In this document: positions 44,511-52,918 of the stretch, one piece after another
Layout: each line of letters opens with the position of its first letter
Numbering within the stretch: position 1 is the first letter of the stretch
Origin: Pseudomonas sp. B21-028
GTDB taxonomy: Bacteria; Pseudomonadota; Gammaproteobacteria; Pseudomonadales; Pseudomonadaceae
DNA: 64,000 nucleotides
Assembly: GCF_024749045.1 (NCBI RefSeq)
Contig: NZ_CP087184.1
Coordinates: 1,426,001 to 1,490,000, forward strand
Reading direction: 5' to 3'
The notes under the pieces: model-generated
Database searches by the model: none
The model's input: the letters and a program-made list of their open reading frames with translations, nothing else
What the model was told of the DNA's origin: nothing
Translations under genes and position numbers: made by a program

Positions 44511-45857
44511 TCACCACTGTGCTCGATGTTCCCCCAGATTCGCAGCCGGTAGCGTCCACTGCAGCGGTGTACCAACGAGCTTCATCGGCACCTGCAATCG
44601 ATGCGCCGGTCCCCACGGCGTCTGTTCCACCAGTAACCCTTGATCGTTGGCGTCCTCCGGTCGTAGCGCATCCTGACCGCCGGCAGCCTGCTCGATCAAC
44701 AGCTTGGCCGTGCGTGCCAGTGACAGGTGTGCCGAACCGCCGCGGCCGTTCTCCAGACGCCGGGCCAGCAACACCACGGCGCTGGCGGCCATCAGGTAAC
44801 CGGTGCCGTGGTCCAGCGCCTGGACGGGCAGCGGTGTCGGTTTGTCGGTCTGTTTCCAGGCCATGCCGGCATCAGCGATGCCGCTGCTCATCTGCACCAG
44901 GCTGTCGAAGCCGCGCCGGTTCTGCCACGGCCCGCTCCAACCGTAGGCGTTGAGGCTGACATCGATCAGGCCAGGAGCGATCCTGTGGCGTTGCTCGGCG
45001 CCGTAGCCCAGGCGCTCCAGGGCGTCGGCCCGGTAGCCATGCAGGAGGATGTCGGCGTCCTTGAGCAGTGCTTCGAACGCGGCGCGGTCGTCGGGCTGAT
45101 GCAGGTTGAGGCGGGCGCAACGTTTGCCGAGGGTGACTTCCGGGACCACGCCGGGCTCGTTCCAGGTCGGTGGGTCGATCCGCAGGACGTCGGCGCCCAG
45201 GCCGGCGAGGAAGCGGCTGGCGACGGGACCGGCCAGCACGCGGGTCAGGTCCAGCACCTTGAGGCCGGCCAGTGGTTGGGCCATGGAGCCGGGCCAGGGG
45301 CTGCGGTGTGCCTCGACGTTTTCAGTGAAATGCACCAGCGGCTCGGCATTCACTGCCCTGCCTTGGGGATGCGCTTGCCAGGCCTGCCACGAGCGCATCT
45401 CGGCGGCGCAGCCACCGGCGTCGACGACGGCTTGTTCCAGTTCGGTCTTGTTCCAGCGGATCACTTTGCTCGCCATGTCGGCGCGGTCAACGCAGGCACC
45501 GAGGACCTTTTCCGCCGCCCGTCGATGATGCGGCGCATTGGTGTGCAGGCGAATCCAGCCGTCGGCGGTGGCGTAGTCACCGGCCACCGGGTCCCACATC
45601 GGCGGCACGCTCCAGCCAATGGGGCGCAGGGACGTGGAAAACCAGAACGAGGCCAGGCGTCGGTCGACCTCGAGGGACGGCAAGCGGCCAGTCTGTTGGT
45701 TAATGAGCTCTGCTATCGCTTGGCCGGCCACGGCGATACTGGCGCTGGCCAGCTCCGTGACGGCGAACGCCGAAGGCAGGGCGCCGTCACTCGCGAAGCG
45801 GATCGGGGTCGTGGGCAAGCCGAGGGCGGCTTGCATGGATGCGAGTAGATCTGTCAT
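44511..45857 (-). CDS. CaiB/BaiF-family CoA-transferase, two-domain form
   Basis: A 448-aa type III CoA-transferase homologue. The canonical N-terminal family motif (GLKVLDLTRVLAGPVASRFLAGLGADVLRID) appears only around residues 217-247, then LGKRCARLNLHQPDD, DILLHGYRADALERLGYG, and LNAYGWSGPWQNRRGFDSLVQMSSGI. The first about 210 residues therefore form an extra, probably degenerate CoA-transferase-like half, as in fused family members. Substrate unknown. ATG complementary to 45855-45857 behind GGAGG. It is not clearly in an operon; it is transcribed away from ybaN-like and haem genes. Confidence 0.85.
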   Translation of the reverse strand: MTDLLASMQAALGLPTTPIRFASDGALPSAFAVTELASASIAVAGQAIAELINQQTGRLPSLEVDRRLASFWFSTSLRPIGWSVPPMWDPVAGDYATADGWIRLHTNAPHHRRAAEKVLGACVDRADMASKVIRWNKTELEQAVVDAGGCAAEMRSWQAWQAHPQGRAVNAEPLVHFTENVEAHRSPWPGSMAQPLAGLKVLDLTRVLAGPVASRFLAGLGADVLRIDPPTWNEPGVVPEVTLGKRCARLNLHQPDDRAAFEALLKDADILLHGYRADALERLGYGAEQRHRIAPGLIDVSLNAYGWSGPWQNRRGFDSLVQMSSGIADAGMAWKQTDKPTPLPVQALDHGTGYLMAASAVVLLARRLENGRGGSAHLSLARTAKLLIEQAAGGQDALRPEDANDQGLLVEQTPWGPAHRLQVPMKLVGTPLQWTLPAANLGEHRAQW

Positions 45858-45902
45858 CGGAGGCCCTCCGGATGTGAGAGGCCGAGCATAGATCAAAACG
45901 GT

Positions 45903-46295
45903 TTATTCGGACGCCTGCGCTGTTGCAGACGGACGGGACCAGATCCACAGATTGCCCGCGCCCATGCCCGTCAGGGCCAGGTAGACCGGCCAGCCATGCT
46001 CGAGCGTTGCCAGCATCAGTGCCGCGCAGAACAGCATGCCGAGGGTTGCGCCCACCTTGGCCCGACGCGGAATGACCTTGCCGTTGCGCCAGTTGTACAG
46101 CATCGGCCCGAACAGCCGATGGCGCTCCAGCCAGGCACTCAGGCGTGGCGAGCTGCGAGTCGCGGCCCAGGCGGCCAGCAGGATGAACTCGGTCGTCGGC
46201 AGGCCAGGCACGACGATGGCGACCAGGCCGATGGCGAGGCTGGTGTAGGCGAGCAGGCCGAAGAGTAGTTGGACGGCTTTGTTGGGGTGGTTCAT
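45903..46295 (-). CDS. ybaN: YbaN/DUF454 family inner-membrane protein
   Basis: A 130-aa membrane protein with three to four spans. QLLFGLLAYTSLAIGLVAIVVPGLPTTEFILLAAWAATRSSPRLSAWLERHRLFGP is the DUF454 hallmark (segments VVPGLPTTEF and FGPMLYNWRNGKVIP). ATG complementary to 46293-46295. In other Pseudomonas a ybaN-like gene lies near haem oxygenase or ferric uptake genes, and here it is downstream of the haem operon on the same strand but separated by a nested REP. Function unknown. Confidence 0.85.
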   Translation of the reverse strand: MNHPNKAVQLLFGLLAYTSLAIGLVAIVVPGLPTTEFILLAAWAATRSSPRLSAWLERHRLFGPMLYNWRNGKVIPRRAKVGATLGMLFCAALMLATLEHGWPVYLALTGMGAGNLWIWSRPSATAQASE

Positions 46296-46320
46296 ATGTC
46301 TCTGTTCAGTGATGCACAAC

Positions 46321-46439
46321 CCCTGTGGGAGCGAGCCCGTGGGAGCAAAGCTTGCTCGCGACGAACGAAAACACGGTCGATGGATCGAGGCGTCTTCATC
46401 GCGAGCAAGCTCGGCTCCCACACAGGCTCGCTCCCACAG
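46321..46439. repeat. Nested REP element (REP doublet inside split outer REP)
   Basis: Outer arms ccctgtgggagcgagcc / ggctcgctcccacag enclose gtgggagcaaagcttgctcg ... cgagcaagctcggctcccac. The interior (gaacgaaaacacggtcratg) is almost identical to that of the copy at 55709, showing dispersal of the whole composite. Confidence 0.88.
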
Positions 46440-46455
46440 TGGCTTGCGGCGTCTA

Positions 46456-47046
46456 TCAGGCCAACTCAGCGCTATAGGCCTGTTTCAGCAACACCGTAAA
46501 CCGGTTGAAGGCGTCCAGCGCGCCTTTGTCCGCCTCGGCTTCCTGCTGTTCGGTGAGGCTCAGTTCATCAAGGATACGGGTGAAGGTCTTCCAGCCTTCG
46601 GCGCGGCCGCCCGCCGGTTCGGCCAGGTGGCGGGCGCCGAAGGTTTCGCTCAGCCCCAGGTTTACTGCGCGCTTGATCAGGAACGCCGCGCCCAACTTCG
46701 AGCCTTCCGAAACGAACAACCAGCCCAGGGCCTCGGCCATGGTCGGGTTGTCCAGCGCGCCGGCCACCGGGGTCGGGACATCGGTGTCCAGGTCCGCCAG
46801 GTCGGCCTTGGCCGCTTCGGCACGGCAGCGGGCCGGCAGGTCGGGGATCAGGGCGGATAGCTGCGCGTCGTTGTACAGCGCCACCAGTTCCGACTGGAAC
46901 AGGTACTGGGCGACGACGAAACGGGCAAAGCTGGCCGGGGTTTCGAACGGGGCGTGGGCCTTGACCAGAGCGTCGAGCTTGCCGTGGGGCTTGTGGGTGA
47001 TCTGGTTGAGGCGTTGGGAGCGGGCGGTGGGACGTTGGGTGGTCAT
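46456..47046 (-). CDS. hemO: Biliverdin-producing heme oxygenase (HemO/PigA type)
   Basis: A 196-aa heme oxygenase that opens imported heme to biliverdin, CO and Fe2+. The proximal haem ligand is His21 (THKPHGKLDALV, equivalent to the NEPHQRL of P. aeruginosa PigA). The distal helix is ALGWLFVSEGSKLGAAFLIKRA, and GARHLAEPAGGRAEGWKTF matches PigA. ATG complementary to 47044-47046. It follows the haem receptor gene in the same direction, so uptake and degradation are probably co-regulated, although a REP doublet (47097-47181) intervenes. Confidence 0.95.
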   Translation of the reverse strand: MTTQRPTARSQRLNQITHKPHGKLDALVKAHAPFETPASFARFVVAQYLFQSELVALYNDAQLSALIPDLPARCRAEAAKADLADLDTDVPTPVAGALDNPTMAEALGWLFVSEGSKLGAAFLIKRAVNLGLSETFGARHLAEPAGGRAEGWKTFTRILDELSLTEQQEAEADKGALDAFNRFTVLLKQAYSAELA

Positions 47047-47075
47047 GAATAATCCTTCGAATGGAAACAAGTCGC

Positions 47076-47181
47076 TGTTGTGGCGAGGGGAACCACTGTG
47101 GGAGCAAGGCTTGCCCGCGATGCAGACGATGCGGTCCTTTAGAAACCGAGGCGCCTGTATCGCGAGCAAGCTTTGCTCCCA
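47076..47181. repeat. Partial 'tgtggcgagg' end plus REP doublet between haem receptor and hemO
   Basis: ttgtggcgagggga (about 47078-47091) is an isolated end of the larger palindromic family. It abuts a REP pair at 47097-47181 (tgtgggagcaaggcttgccc ... gcgagcaagctttgctccca). Confidence 0.82.
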
Positions 47182-47211
47182 CCTATGAAACTGTTTGCTG
47201 TGGTCAGCGGA

Positions 47212-49803
47212 TCAGATATCCCAGATCAGGTTGACCGCGAAGTTGCGCCCCGGCGCCGTCAGGCGGTCGAGGTTGGCGGGGCTCAGCACGGCCGCTTCGC
47301 CGACGCTGTCGTAGCCGCGCACGTCGTCCCACAGCCAATACTTCTTGTCGGTGAGGTTGTAGAGACCACCGCTGACGGTGATGTCCTGGGTCACCTTGTA
47401 GAAACCGGTCAGGTCGAGTATTCCGAACCCGGGCGTCTTGAACTGGCTGCTGACGCCATCCGGCGAGTTGAAGTTGCTGTCATCGACACGGTTTTTCTTC
47501 CTGACCAGGGTCCAGGTGAGCAAGCTGCCGTAATCGTCCTGGTCGTAACCCAGGCCGAACACGCCGGTCAGCGGGTTGACGCTGTTGATCGGCTGGCCGG
47601 TGTCGTCGTTGCGACCGTAGGCGTAGGCCACCGAGCCCTGGGTATAGAGGCCCTGAGGCGCACCCAATACGTCCAGGTCCAGGCGGCCCTTTATCTCGGC
47701 GCCCTTGATGGTGGCGTGCTTGATGTTGTTGCTCTGGAAGGTCAACTGATCGGCGCCGGGGGTGATGGCATCTTCGTTGATGAAATCCCGGTACTTGTTG
47801 TAGAACACCGCCACGTCGAACGAACCGGAGTCGAACCGGCCACGCAAGCCGGTCTCGTAGCTTTTGCTTTTTTCCGGTTCCAGGTCGGGGTTGGGTTTCA
47901 CGCTGTAGCCGACGTCGGGATTATCGAAACGGCCATACAGGGCCTTGGCGGTCGGGGTGCGGAAGCCTTCGGCGTATTGGCCGTAGCCGGTGTACTGGCC
48001 GGTAAAGGCGTAGGTCAGGCCGAACTTGGGCGAGACGCGATGCCAGGTCTTGTTGCTGTCGCTGACCTGGCCGCCGCCGGTCGGGTCCACGGTGTCGAGG
48101 AAGGCCTGGGTGAGGCGCGGCTTGAGCTGGGTGTAGTCGTAGCGCAGGCCCGGGGTGAAGGTCCACTTGTCCCAACCGATCTGGTCCTGGGCGAACAGGC
48201 TGTAGGTGTTGATGGTCGGGTCCGGGAAGTCGCTGGCCTTTGCCAGTACGTCCCGGGTACTGATGGCGCCGACGGCGGAACAACCGACGCCGACCGCCAG
48301 GCACACGCCATTGCCGCTGCGCGAGCCGGTGACTTTCTGTTGCTTGATCGTGGTGCCGTAGGTCAGTGCGTGATCGGTGTCGGCGAGGCTGAAGGCCTTG
48401 TCCAGTTGTGCGTCGAACACCCATTGTTTGTCTTCGTAGAGGGTTTCCCGGGTACGTAGGACCTGGCGGGTGATCGGGAAGTAGAACTCGGCGGTGCTCT
48501 CGTCGGTCTTGGCGATCTGGTGATTCAGGCTCCACTTGATGTTGTCGGCCAGCAGGCTGTCGAGGGCGAAGCTGTGCTCCAGGCCGAAACGCTCGCGGGT
48601 GACGGTGTCGTTGCCGGTGCGCCACTGGTACATGCCGCCCGGCAGGATGCTCGGGGGGATGGTCGGCTGGCCGTTGAAAAAGGGGCCGCCGTAGGCGCTT
48701 TTCAGATCGGTGTCGCGGTCGTCCTTGTACTTCTCGTAGACCAGGCCCAGGCGCGCATCGTCGCTGTAGTTCCAGCCGAGTTTGGCCAGTACGTTGCTGG
48801 CGCGCACGTCCTCCGGGTTGGCCGCGGTGCGGTCCAGGCCGGTGCCGTTATGGCTGCCGTAGGATTCGGTTTCATGGCCGTCGCGCTGGCTGTAGTGCAG
48901 CAGGCCGTCGAATGTCCCGCTGCGGCCGGCGACGGTGGCGGATTTGAGCCAGCTTTCGTCGGCGGAGCTGTAGCCGGTCTTCAGACGGGCACCGACGTCC
49001 TGGCCGGGTTTGATGATGTCATCCGGATCCAGGGTGAAATAGCTGACGGCGCCGCCGATGGCATTGCTGCCATAGAGCACCGACGCCGGACCGCGGAGGA
49101 TTTCCACGCGCTTGATGATTTCCGGGTCGACGTAGTTGCGCTGGGTCTTGGCGTAGGGGCCATTGAAGAAGCCGTCGGGAATCGCCACGCCGTCGACCTG
49201 GGTCAGGATCCGGTTGCCGTCGATGCCGCGGATGTTGTAGCCGCTGATGCCGCCGCGCTGGCCTGCGCCGCCCACCGACACGCCGGGCTCGTTGCGCACC
49301 AGGTCCTTGAGGGTGTTGACGTTGTTGCGGTCCAGTGCCTGGCGGTCATGGACACTGACGGTACTGGGCACGCCGCTGATGTCCTGCTCCTGGCGAGTGG
49401 CACTGATGGTCATCTGTTGCAGGTTCACCACATTGCCGGCGCTGCGCTTCTCCAGGACGATGCTGTTGTCACCCAGTTTGCGGTAGCTCAGGTTGGTTCC
49501 CGCCAGCAGGCGCTCTAGGGCTTTCTCCGGTGGCAGCGAACCGCTGACGCCGGGCGATGCGACGCCTTCGGCCAGCTCGGCCGGCAGCCCCACTTGCCAG
49601 CCGGTGACGGCCATGAACGCGTTCAGGGCCGATACCAGGGGTTGCTGGGCGATGACGAAGGTGTAGTCGCCGATGTTGCGGGCTGGCGGTTGTGTCGCAG
49701 CGGCCAGGACGGCGGGCGCGATGCCTGCCATGAGGATGGCAGCAGTCAACAACGACAGCGTGCGGGAAGGGGCAAGGAACCGGCAGGTAAGGCGAGAGGA
49801 CAT
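47212..49803 (-). CDS. hxuA: TonB-dependent haem receptor with N-terminal signalling domain (HxuA-like)
   Basis: An 863-aa outer-membrane receptor. Signal peptide (about 1-35), then a secretin/TonB short N-terminal signalling domain (about 46-117: DYTFVIAQQPLVSALNAF ... GDNSIVLEK) that contacts the FecR-type protein. A TonB box-like QQMTISA, plug (VSVHDRQALDRNNVNTLKDLV, RNYVDPEIIKRVEILRGPASVLYGSNAIGGAVSY) and 22-strand barrel follow, ending in IWDI. FRTP and PNPDLEPE correspond to the FRAP/NPNL haem-receptor motifs, but no His lies between them. ATG at 49803 with GGAG upstream. Gene order sigma, anti-sigma, receptor, haem oxygenase suggests hxuIRA; haem specificity is inferred from hemO. Confidence 0.9.
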   Translation of the reverse strand: MSSRLTCRFLAPSRTLSLLTAAILMAGIAPAVLAAATQPPARNIGDYTFVIAQQPLVSALNAFMAVTGWQVGLPAELAEGVASPGVSGSLPPEKALERLLAGTNLSYRKLGDNSIVLEKRSAGNVVNLQQMTISATRQEQDISGVPSTVSVHDRQALDRNNVNTLKDLVRNEPGVSVGGAGQRGGISGYNIRGIDGNRILTQVDGVAIPDGFFNGPYAKTQRNYVDPEIIKRVEILRGPASVLYGSNAIGGAVSYFTLDPDDIIKPGQDVGARLKTGYSSADESWLKSATVAGRSGTFDGLLHYSQRDGHETESYGSHNGTGLDRTAANPEDVRASNVLAKLGWNYSDDARLGLVYEKYKDDRDTDLKSAYGGPFFNGQPTIPPSILPGGMYQWRTGNDTVTRERFGLEHSFALDSLLADNIKWSLNHQIAKTDESTAEFYFPITRQVLRTRETLYEDKQWVFDAQLDKAFSLADTDHALTYGTTIKQQKVTGSRSGNGVCLAVGVGCSAVGAISTRDVLAKASDFPDPTINTYSLFAQDQIGWDKWTFTPGLRYDYTQLKPRLTQAFLDTVDPTGGGQVSDSNKTWHRVSPKFGLTYAFTGQYTGYGQYAEGFRTPTAKALYGRFDNPDVGYSVKPNPDLEPEKSKSYETGLRGRFDSGSFDVAVFYNKYRDFINEDAITPGADQLTFQSNNIKHATIKGAEIKGRLDLDVLGAPQGLYTQGSVAYAYGRNDDTGQPINSVNPLTGVFGLGYDQDDYGSLLTWTLVRKKNRVDDSNFNSPDGVSSQFKTPGFGILDLTGFYKVTQDITVSGGLYNLTDKKYWLWDDVRGYDSVGEAAVLSPANLDRLTAPGRNFAVNLIWDI

Positions 49804-49907
49804 CGATAGCGCTCCGTGTCGCATCTGTTATAGGTGCAGATTGGCATCGATAGATGCGAATCAGTTGCATTGGCTATAACGAGACGAATCAGCGAAGGCT
49901 ATCGAGT

Positions 49908-49926
49908 AAAAATAATTCTCATTTAG
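49908..49926 (-). promoter_or_regulatory. Possible Fur-box-like site before the haem receptor gene
   Basis: aaaataattctcattta resembles half to two-thirds of the Fur consensus (gataatgataatcattatc). It overlaps the end of the FecR-type gene, about 105 bp upstream of the receptor start. Weak match by eye. Confidence 0.35.
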
Positions 49927-50885
49927 TTCAGGATCACCAGCGCGGGGAATTCCTGAAGCTGTGCAGAGGTGATGTGAGCCAGGGAGCGAACCACGTCCAG
50001 CGGCTGGTCGAGGCGGTAGTTACCGGTCACCGCGACTTGGGCCAATTGCTCGTTGCGGTTGATGATCCAGCCGGGGTAATAGCGCCGCAGTTCGGCCAGA
50101 ACCTGGCTCAGCGGCCGGTTCTCGAACACCAGCCGACCCTGGACCCAGGCCAGGTCGGTGCTGGCGTCGAGCGGGGCCGGGCGGTCGAAGCCGTTGGGGC
50201 CGATGCGGATGCTTTCTCCGGCCGAGAGCCGGACATGGGTGTCGTTGCGGTTGGCCCGCAGGTCCACGTCGCCACGCTGGACCTGAACCTGGGCCACGCC
50301 GTCGAGGTAGCGCACCGCGAACGTGGTGTTGCTGACACTGGCGGTGACCGGCCCGGCGTCGATCTCCAGTGGCAGGCTGCGAGTGTCGGGCACCTCGAAA
50401 AACGCTTCGCCCTTGTACAACCGGGCCACGTGGCGCTGTTCGTTGAAGGTGCTGGAAAAGGCCGAGTCGGTGTTGAGCAGGACCTTGGAGCCGTCCTCCA
50501 GTTGCACGCGCTGGCGTTCACCGACCACCGTCAGGTGATCGGCCTGGAAATGCAGGGGCAGGTCGCTGAAATTGAACAAGCCGAGAAACAGCACGGCAGC
50601 GGTGGCCAGGGGTTTCCAATGGGCGCGCAGGCGTGACAACGCGCTCACCCTGGAGGCGGCCTGGAGCTGTCGGGCACTCTCTTTTACTTGCGGGCCGTTC
50701 CAGAGGGTCTGGGCCCTGAGGAATGCTTCGCCATGGCGCGGATCAGCCGCCAGCCAGACCTGGAATTGCCGGGCCTGCTCCTGGCTGGGGTTGTCCAGCA
50801 GGATCAGCCAGTCCAGCGCCTGCTCCATGGCATGGGCGGTGTCCTGTGCTGACGCAGACTCGGGAGCGTGGTAATTATCCGTCAC
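49923..50885 (-). CDS. hxuR: FecR-family anti-sigma factor / signal transducer (HxuR-like)
   Basis: A 320-aa inner-membrane regulator passing receptor occupancy to the ECF sigma factor. The N-terminal cytosolic DUF4880-type anti-sigma domain is ALDWLILLDNPSQEQARQFQVWLAADPRHGEAF. One membrane span (about 92-110, LATAAVLFLGLFNF) is followed by the periplasmic FecR domain (VGERQRVQLEDGSKVLLNTDSAF, VARLYKGEAFFEV, TFAVRYLDGVAQVQVQRGDV) and the C-terminal region binding the receptor signalling domain. Located between the sigma and receptor genes, all on the minus strand. Confidence 0.92.
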   Translation of the reverse strand: MTDNYHAPESASAQDTAHAMEQALDWLILLDNPSQEQARQFQVWLAADPRHGEAFLRAQTLWNGPQVKESARQLQAASRVSALSRLRAHWKPLATAAVLFLGLFNFSDLPLHFQADHLTVVGERQRVQLEDGSKVLLNTDSAFSSTFNEQRHVARLYKGEAFFEVPDTRSLPLEIDAGPVTASVSNTTFAVRYLDGVAQVQVQRGDVDLRANRNDTHVRLSAGESIRIGPNGFDRPAPLDASTDLAWVQGRLVFENRPLSQVLAELRRYYPGWIINRNEQLAQVAVTGNYRLDQPLDVVRSLAHITSAQLQEFPALVILN

Positions 50886-50977
50886 GGTGGTTACTCGGCA
50901 TTGGTGGCAAGCGACAAACTACGAGCGGCAAGCAACGGATGGCAAGCATGCGCTGCTTGTGGCTTGTCGCTTGAAGC

Positions 50978-51484
50978 TTATAACTGACAACTCCTCACAC
51001 AGATCGCCATGATCAGTTTCAGTTCCTTTTGCACGGTACTCAGGGACACACCCAGCTCTGCGGCGATGTCCTGATAACCATGGCCATGCAGGCGGCTGAG
51101 AATGAAAATCCGCTGTTGACGCGGACTCAGCGCTTGCAGGCTGACGTTGAGGCGCTCAAGCATCTGTTCGGCATGGGCGGCGTCTTCGGCGCTGCTCTGG
51201 GGCGCGACCACATTGTGGACGACCTCCAGCGGCACATCGTCCAGCACGGTCCGGGACTGCATGCGTCGGGCACGCAAATGATCCCGCGCCAGGTTGCGGG
51301 CGGTCTGGAAGACAAAGGGTTCGAGGTGCTCGACGGTGCGTTCGCCCACGGCGCGGGAGACCCGCAGATAGGTTTCCTGGAGCAGGTCTTCGGCGGTACT
51401 GGGGTTGTTGACCATGCGCTCGAGGGTGCGCAGCAGGGGTATGCGCTGGGCGAGGAAGACGTGGTGAAAGCGCGATTGACTCAC
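50978..51484 (-). CDS. hxuI: ECF sigma factor, FecI family (HxuI-like)
   Basis: A 168-aa iron-starvation sigma factor. Region 2: TLERMVNNPSTAEDLLQETYLRVSR and FVFQTARNLARDHLRARRMQSR. Region 4: ALSPRQQRIFILSRLHGHGYQDIAAELGVSLSTVQKELK, a helix-turn-helix reading the -35. A Fur-type palindrome lies 20-50 bp upstream of the ATG (complementary to 51482-51484), so the operon should be Fur-repressed and then self-amplified through receptor signalling. The 92-bp gap to the FecR gene contains no repeat. Confidence 0.93.
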   Translation of the reverse strand: MSQSRFHHVFLAQRIPLLRTLERMVNNPSTAEDLLQETYLRVSRAVGERTVEHLEPFVFQTARNLARDHLRARRMQSRTVLDDVPLEVVHNVVAPQSSAEDAAHAEQMLERLNVSLQALSPRQQRIFILSRLHGHGYQDIAAELGVSLSTVQKELKLIMAICVRSCQL

Positions 51485-51503
51485 GGTGAGGCCCGATCCG
51501 ATT

Positions 51504-51534
51504 CGAGTAGATGATAATGCTTATCATCTACTCG
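51504..51534 (-). promoter_or_regulatory. Fur box within a 31-bp perfect palindrome upstream of the ECF sigma gene
   Basis: Arms cgagtagatgataa (51504-51517) and ttatcatctactcg (51521-51534) are perfect complements around tgc. The core gatgataatgcttatcatc closely matches the Fur consensus. It sits 20 bp upstream of the sigma-factor start codon, where bound Fur would block transcription. Confidence 0.85.
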
Positions 51535-51573
51535 ATGGGTCAAGCCCGGATTTCATCACTACCCGAAAACCAC

Positions 51574-51663
51574 TGTGGGAGCGAGCCTGCTCGCGATAGC
51601 GGTGTGTCAGTCGAAAAAAATGCTGACTGACATACCGCTATCGCGAGCAGGCTCGCTCCCACA
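51574..51663. repeat. REP doublet between the haem operon promoter and gap
   Basis: Inverted pair tgtgggagcgagcctgctcg ... cgagcaggctcgctcccaca. The inner edges are also related (gtgtgtcagtcg / tgactgacatac), extending the hairpin. Confidence 0.9.
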
Positions 51664-51687
51664 AAAGAGCTCAACAGCCGTGCTCGA

Positions 51688-52689
51688 TCACTCGGCGTTG
51701 CACAACGCCAGGCAGTTATCGAGCATGCGGTTGGAGAAGCCCCATTCGTTGTCATACCAGGCCAGTACCTTGAGCAGCTTGCCGCTGACCTTGGTGTGGT
51801 TGGCGTCGAAGATCGACGACAGCGGGTTGTGGTTGAAGTCACTGGAGACCAGCGGCAGGGTGTTGTAGCCGAGGATCTTCGAATGCTGGCTGGCCTGGCG
51901 CAGCAGTTCGTTGACGTCTTCGGCCGAGGCTTCGCGCTTGAGCTGCACGGTCAGGTCCACCAGGGACACGTTGATCACCGGCACGCGTACGGCCATGCCG
52001 GTCAGCTTGCCCGCCAGTTCCGGCAGCACCAGGCCCACCGCTTCGGCGGCACCGGTCTTGCTCGGGATCATGTTCTGGGTGGCCGAGCGGGCGCGGTACG
52101 GGTCGGTGTGGTAGACGTCGGTCAGGTTCTGGTCGTTGGTGTAGGCATGGATGGTGGTCATCAGGCCGCTTTCGATGCCCAGCTCGCGATGCAGCACCTG
52201 GGCCACCGGGGCCAGGCAATTGGTGGTGCACGAAGCGTTGGAAATGATCTGGTGGGACTGGCGCAGGATGTCGTGGTTCACGCCATACACCACCGTGGCG
52301 TCGGCGCCCTTGGCCGGGGCCGAGATGATCACCTTGCGGGCGCCGGCGCTGATATGGGCGGCGGCTTTGACGCGGTCGGTGAACAGCCCGGTGCACTCGA
52401 ACACCACATCGATCTTCTCGGCGGCCCAAGGCAGTTCGGCCGGGTTGCGGATGGCGCTGACCGCGATGCGGTCGCCATTGACCGTCAGGCTTTCGTTATC
52501 GTGCTGCACCTCGGCATCGAAAGTGCCGTGGACGGTGTCGTACTTGAGCAGATGAGCATTGATTGCACTGTCGCCCAGGTCGTTGATGGCGACGATCTGC
52601 AAGTCGCGACGATAGCCTTGGGTATACAGTGCACGGAGGACGTTGCGGCCGATGCGGCCAAAACCATTGATTGCGATTCGAAGAGTCAT
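51688..52689 (-). CDS. gap: Glyceraldehyde-3-phosphate dehydrogenase
   Basis: A 333-aa dehydrogenase oxidising glyceraldehyde 3-phosphate to 1,3-bisphosphoglycerate, the catabolic step after Entner-Doudoroff cleavage. NAD motif [15 protein letters not shown] (8-22), catalytic Cys154 in [12 protein letters not shown] with the base His in TIHAYTNDQ, phosphate-binding [17 protein letters not shown], and [13 protein letters not shown] at the C-terminus. Divergent from edd over a 229-bp region with two HexR-type boxes, the conserved Pseudomonas gap-1/edd arrangement. Confidence 0.96.
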   Translation of the reverse strand: MTLRIAINGFGRIGRNVLRALYTQGYRRDLQIVAINDLGDSAINAHLLKYDTVHGTFDAEVQHDNESLTVNGDRIAVSAIRNPAELPWAAEKIDVVFECTGLFTDRVKAAAHISAGARKVIISAPAKGADATVVYGVNHDILRQSHQIISNASCTTNCLAPVAQVLHRELGIESGLMTTIHAYTNDQNLTDVYHTDPYRARSATQNMIPSKTGAAEAVGLVLPELAGKLTGMAVRVPVINVSLVDLTVQLKREASAEDVNELLRQASQHSKILGYNTLPLVSSDFNHNPLSSIFDANHTKVSGKLLKVLAWYDNEWGFSNRMLDNCLALCNAE

Positions 52690-52711
52690 TAACTGCGCCG
52701 CCGTCGATTTG

Positions 52712-52726
52712 TTGTTGGAATTACAA
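52712..52726 (-). promoter_or_regulatory. HexR-type operator on the gap side
   Basis: ttgt-N7-acaa (TTGTTGGAATTACAA), the HexR consensus half-sites at exact spacing, lies 23-37 bp upstream of the gap start codon. HexR represses these genes until 2-keto-3-deoxy-6-phosphogluconate accumulates. Confidence 0.8.
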
Positions 52727-52773
52727 GATTATTCGCATAAAAATAGAAAACAAGCCTTTTTGATGGCAATATT

Positions 52774-52788
52774 TTGTTTTATCTACAA
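52774..52788 (+). promoter_or_regulatory. HexR-type operator on the edd side
   Basis: ttgt-N7-acaa (TTGTTTTATCTACAA) lies 131-145 bp upstream of the edd start. It is a second copy of the consensus in the same divergent region, consistent with joint control of gap and edd-glk-gltR. Confidence 0.8.
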
Positions 52789-52918
52789 CGAGTGACCTGA
52801 ATCAACTGGTCCGATTGGTCAAAAACCGTTTGTCGCCTTCTCTATCACGGGGCGCGCAACCGGCTCTGACCAGCATAGACAATCAGGTCGCCACACCCGT
52901 TAGCCTGGAGTTCTACAC

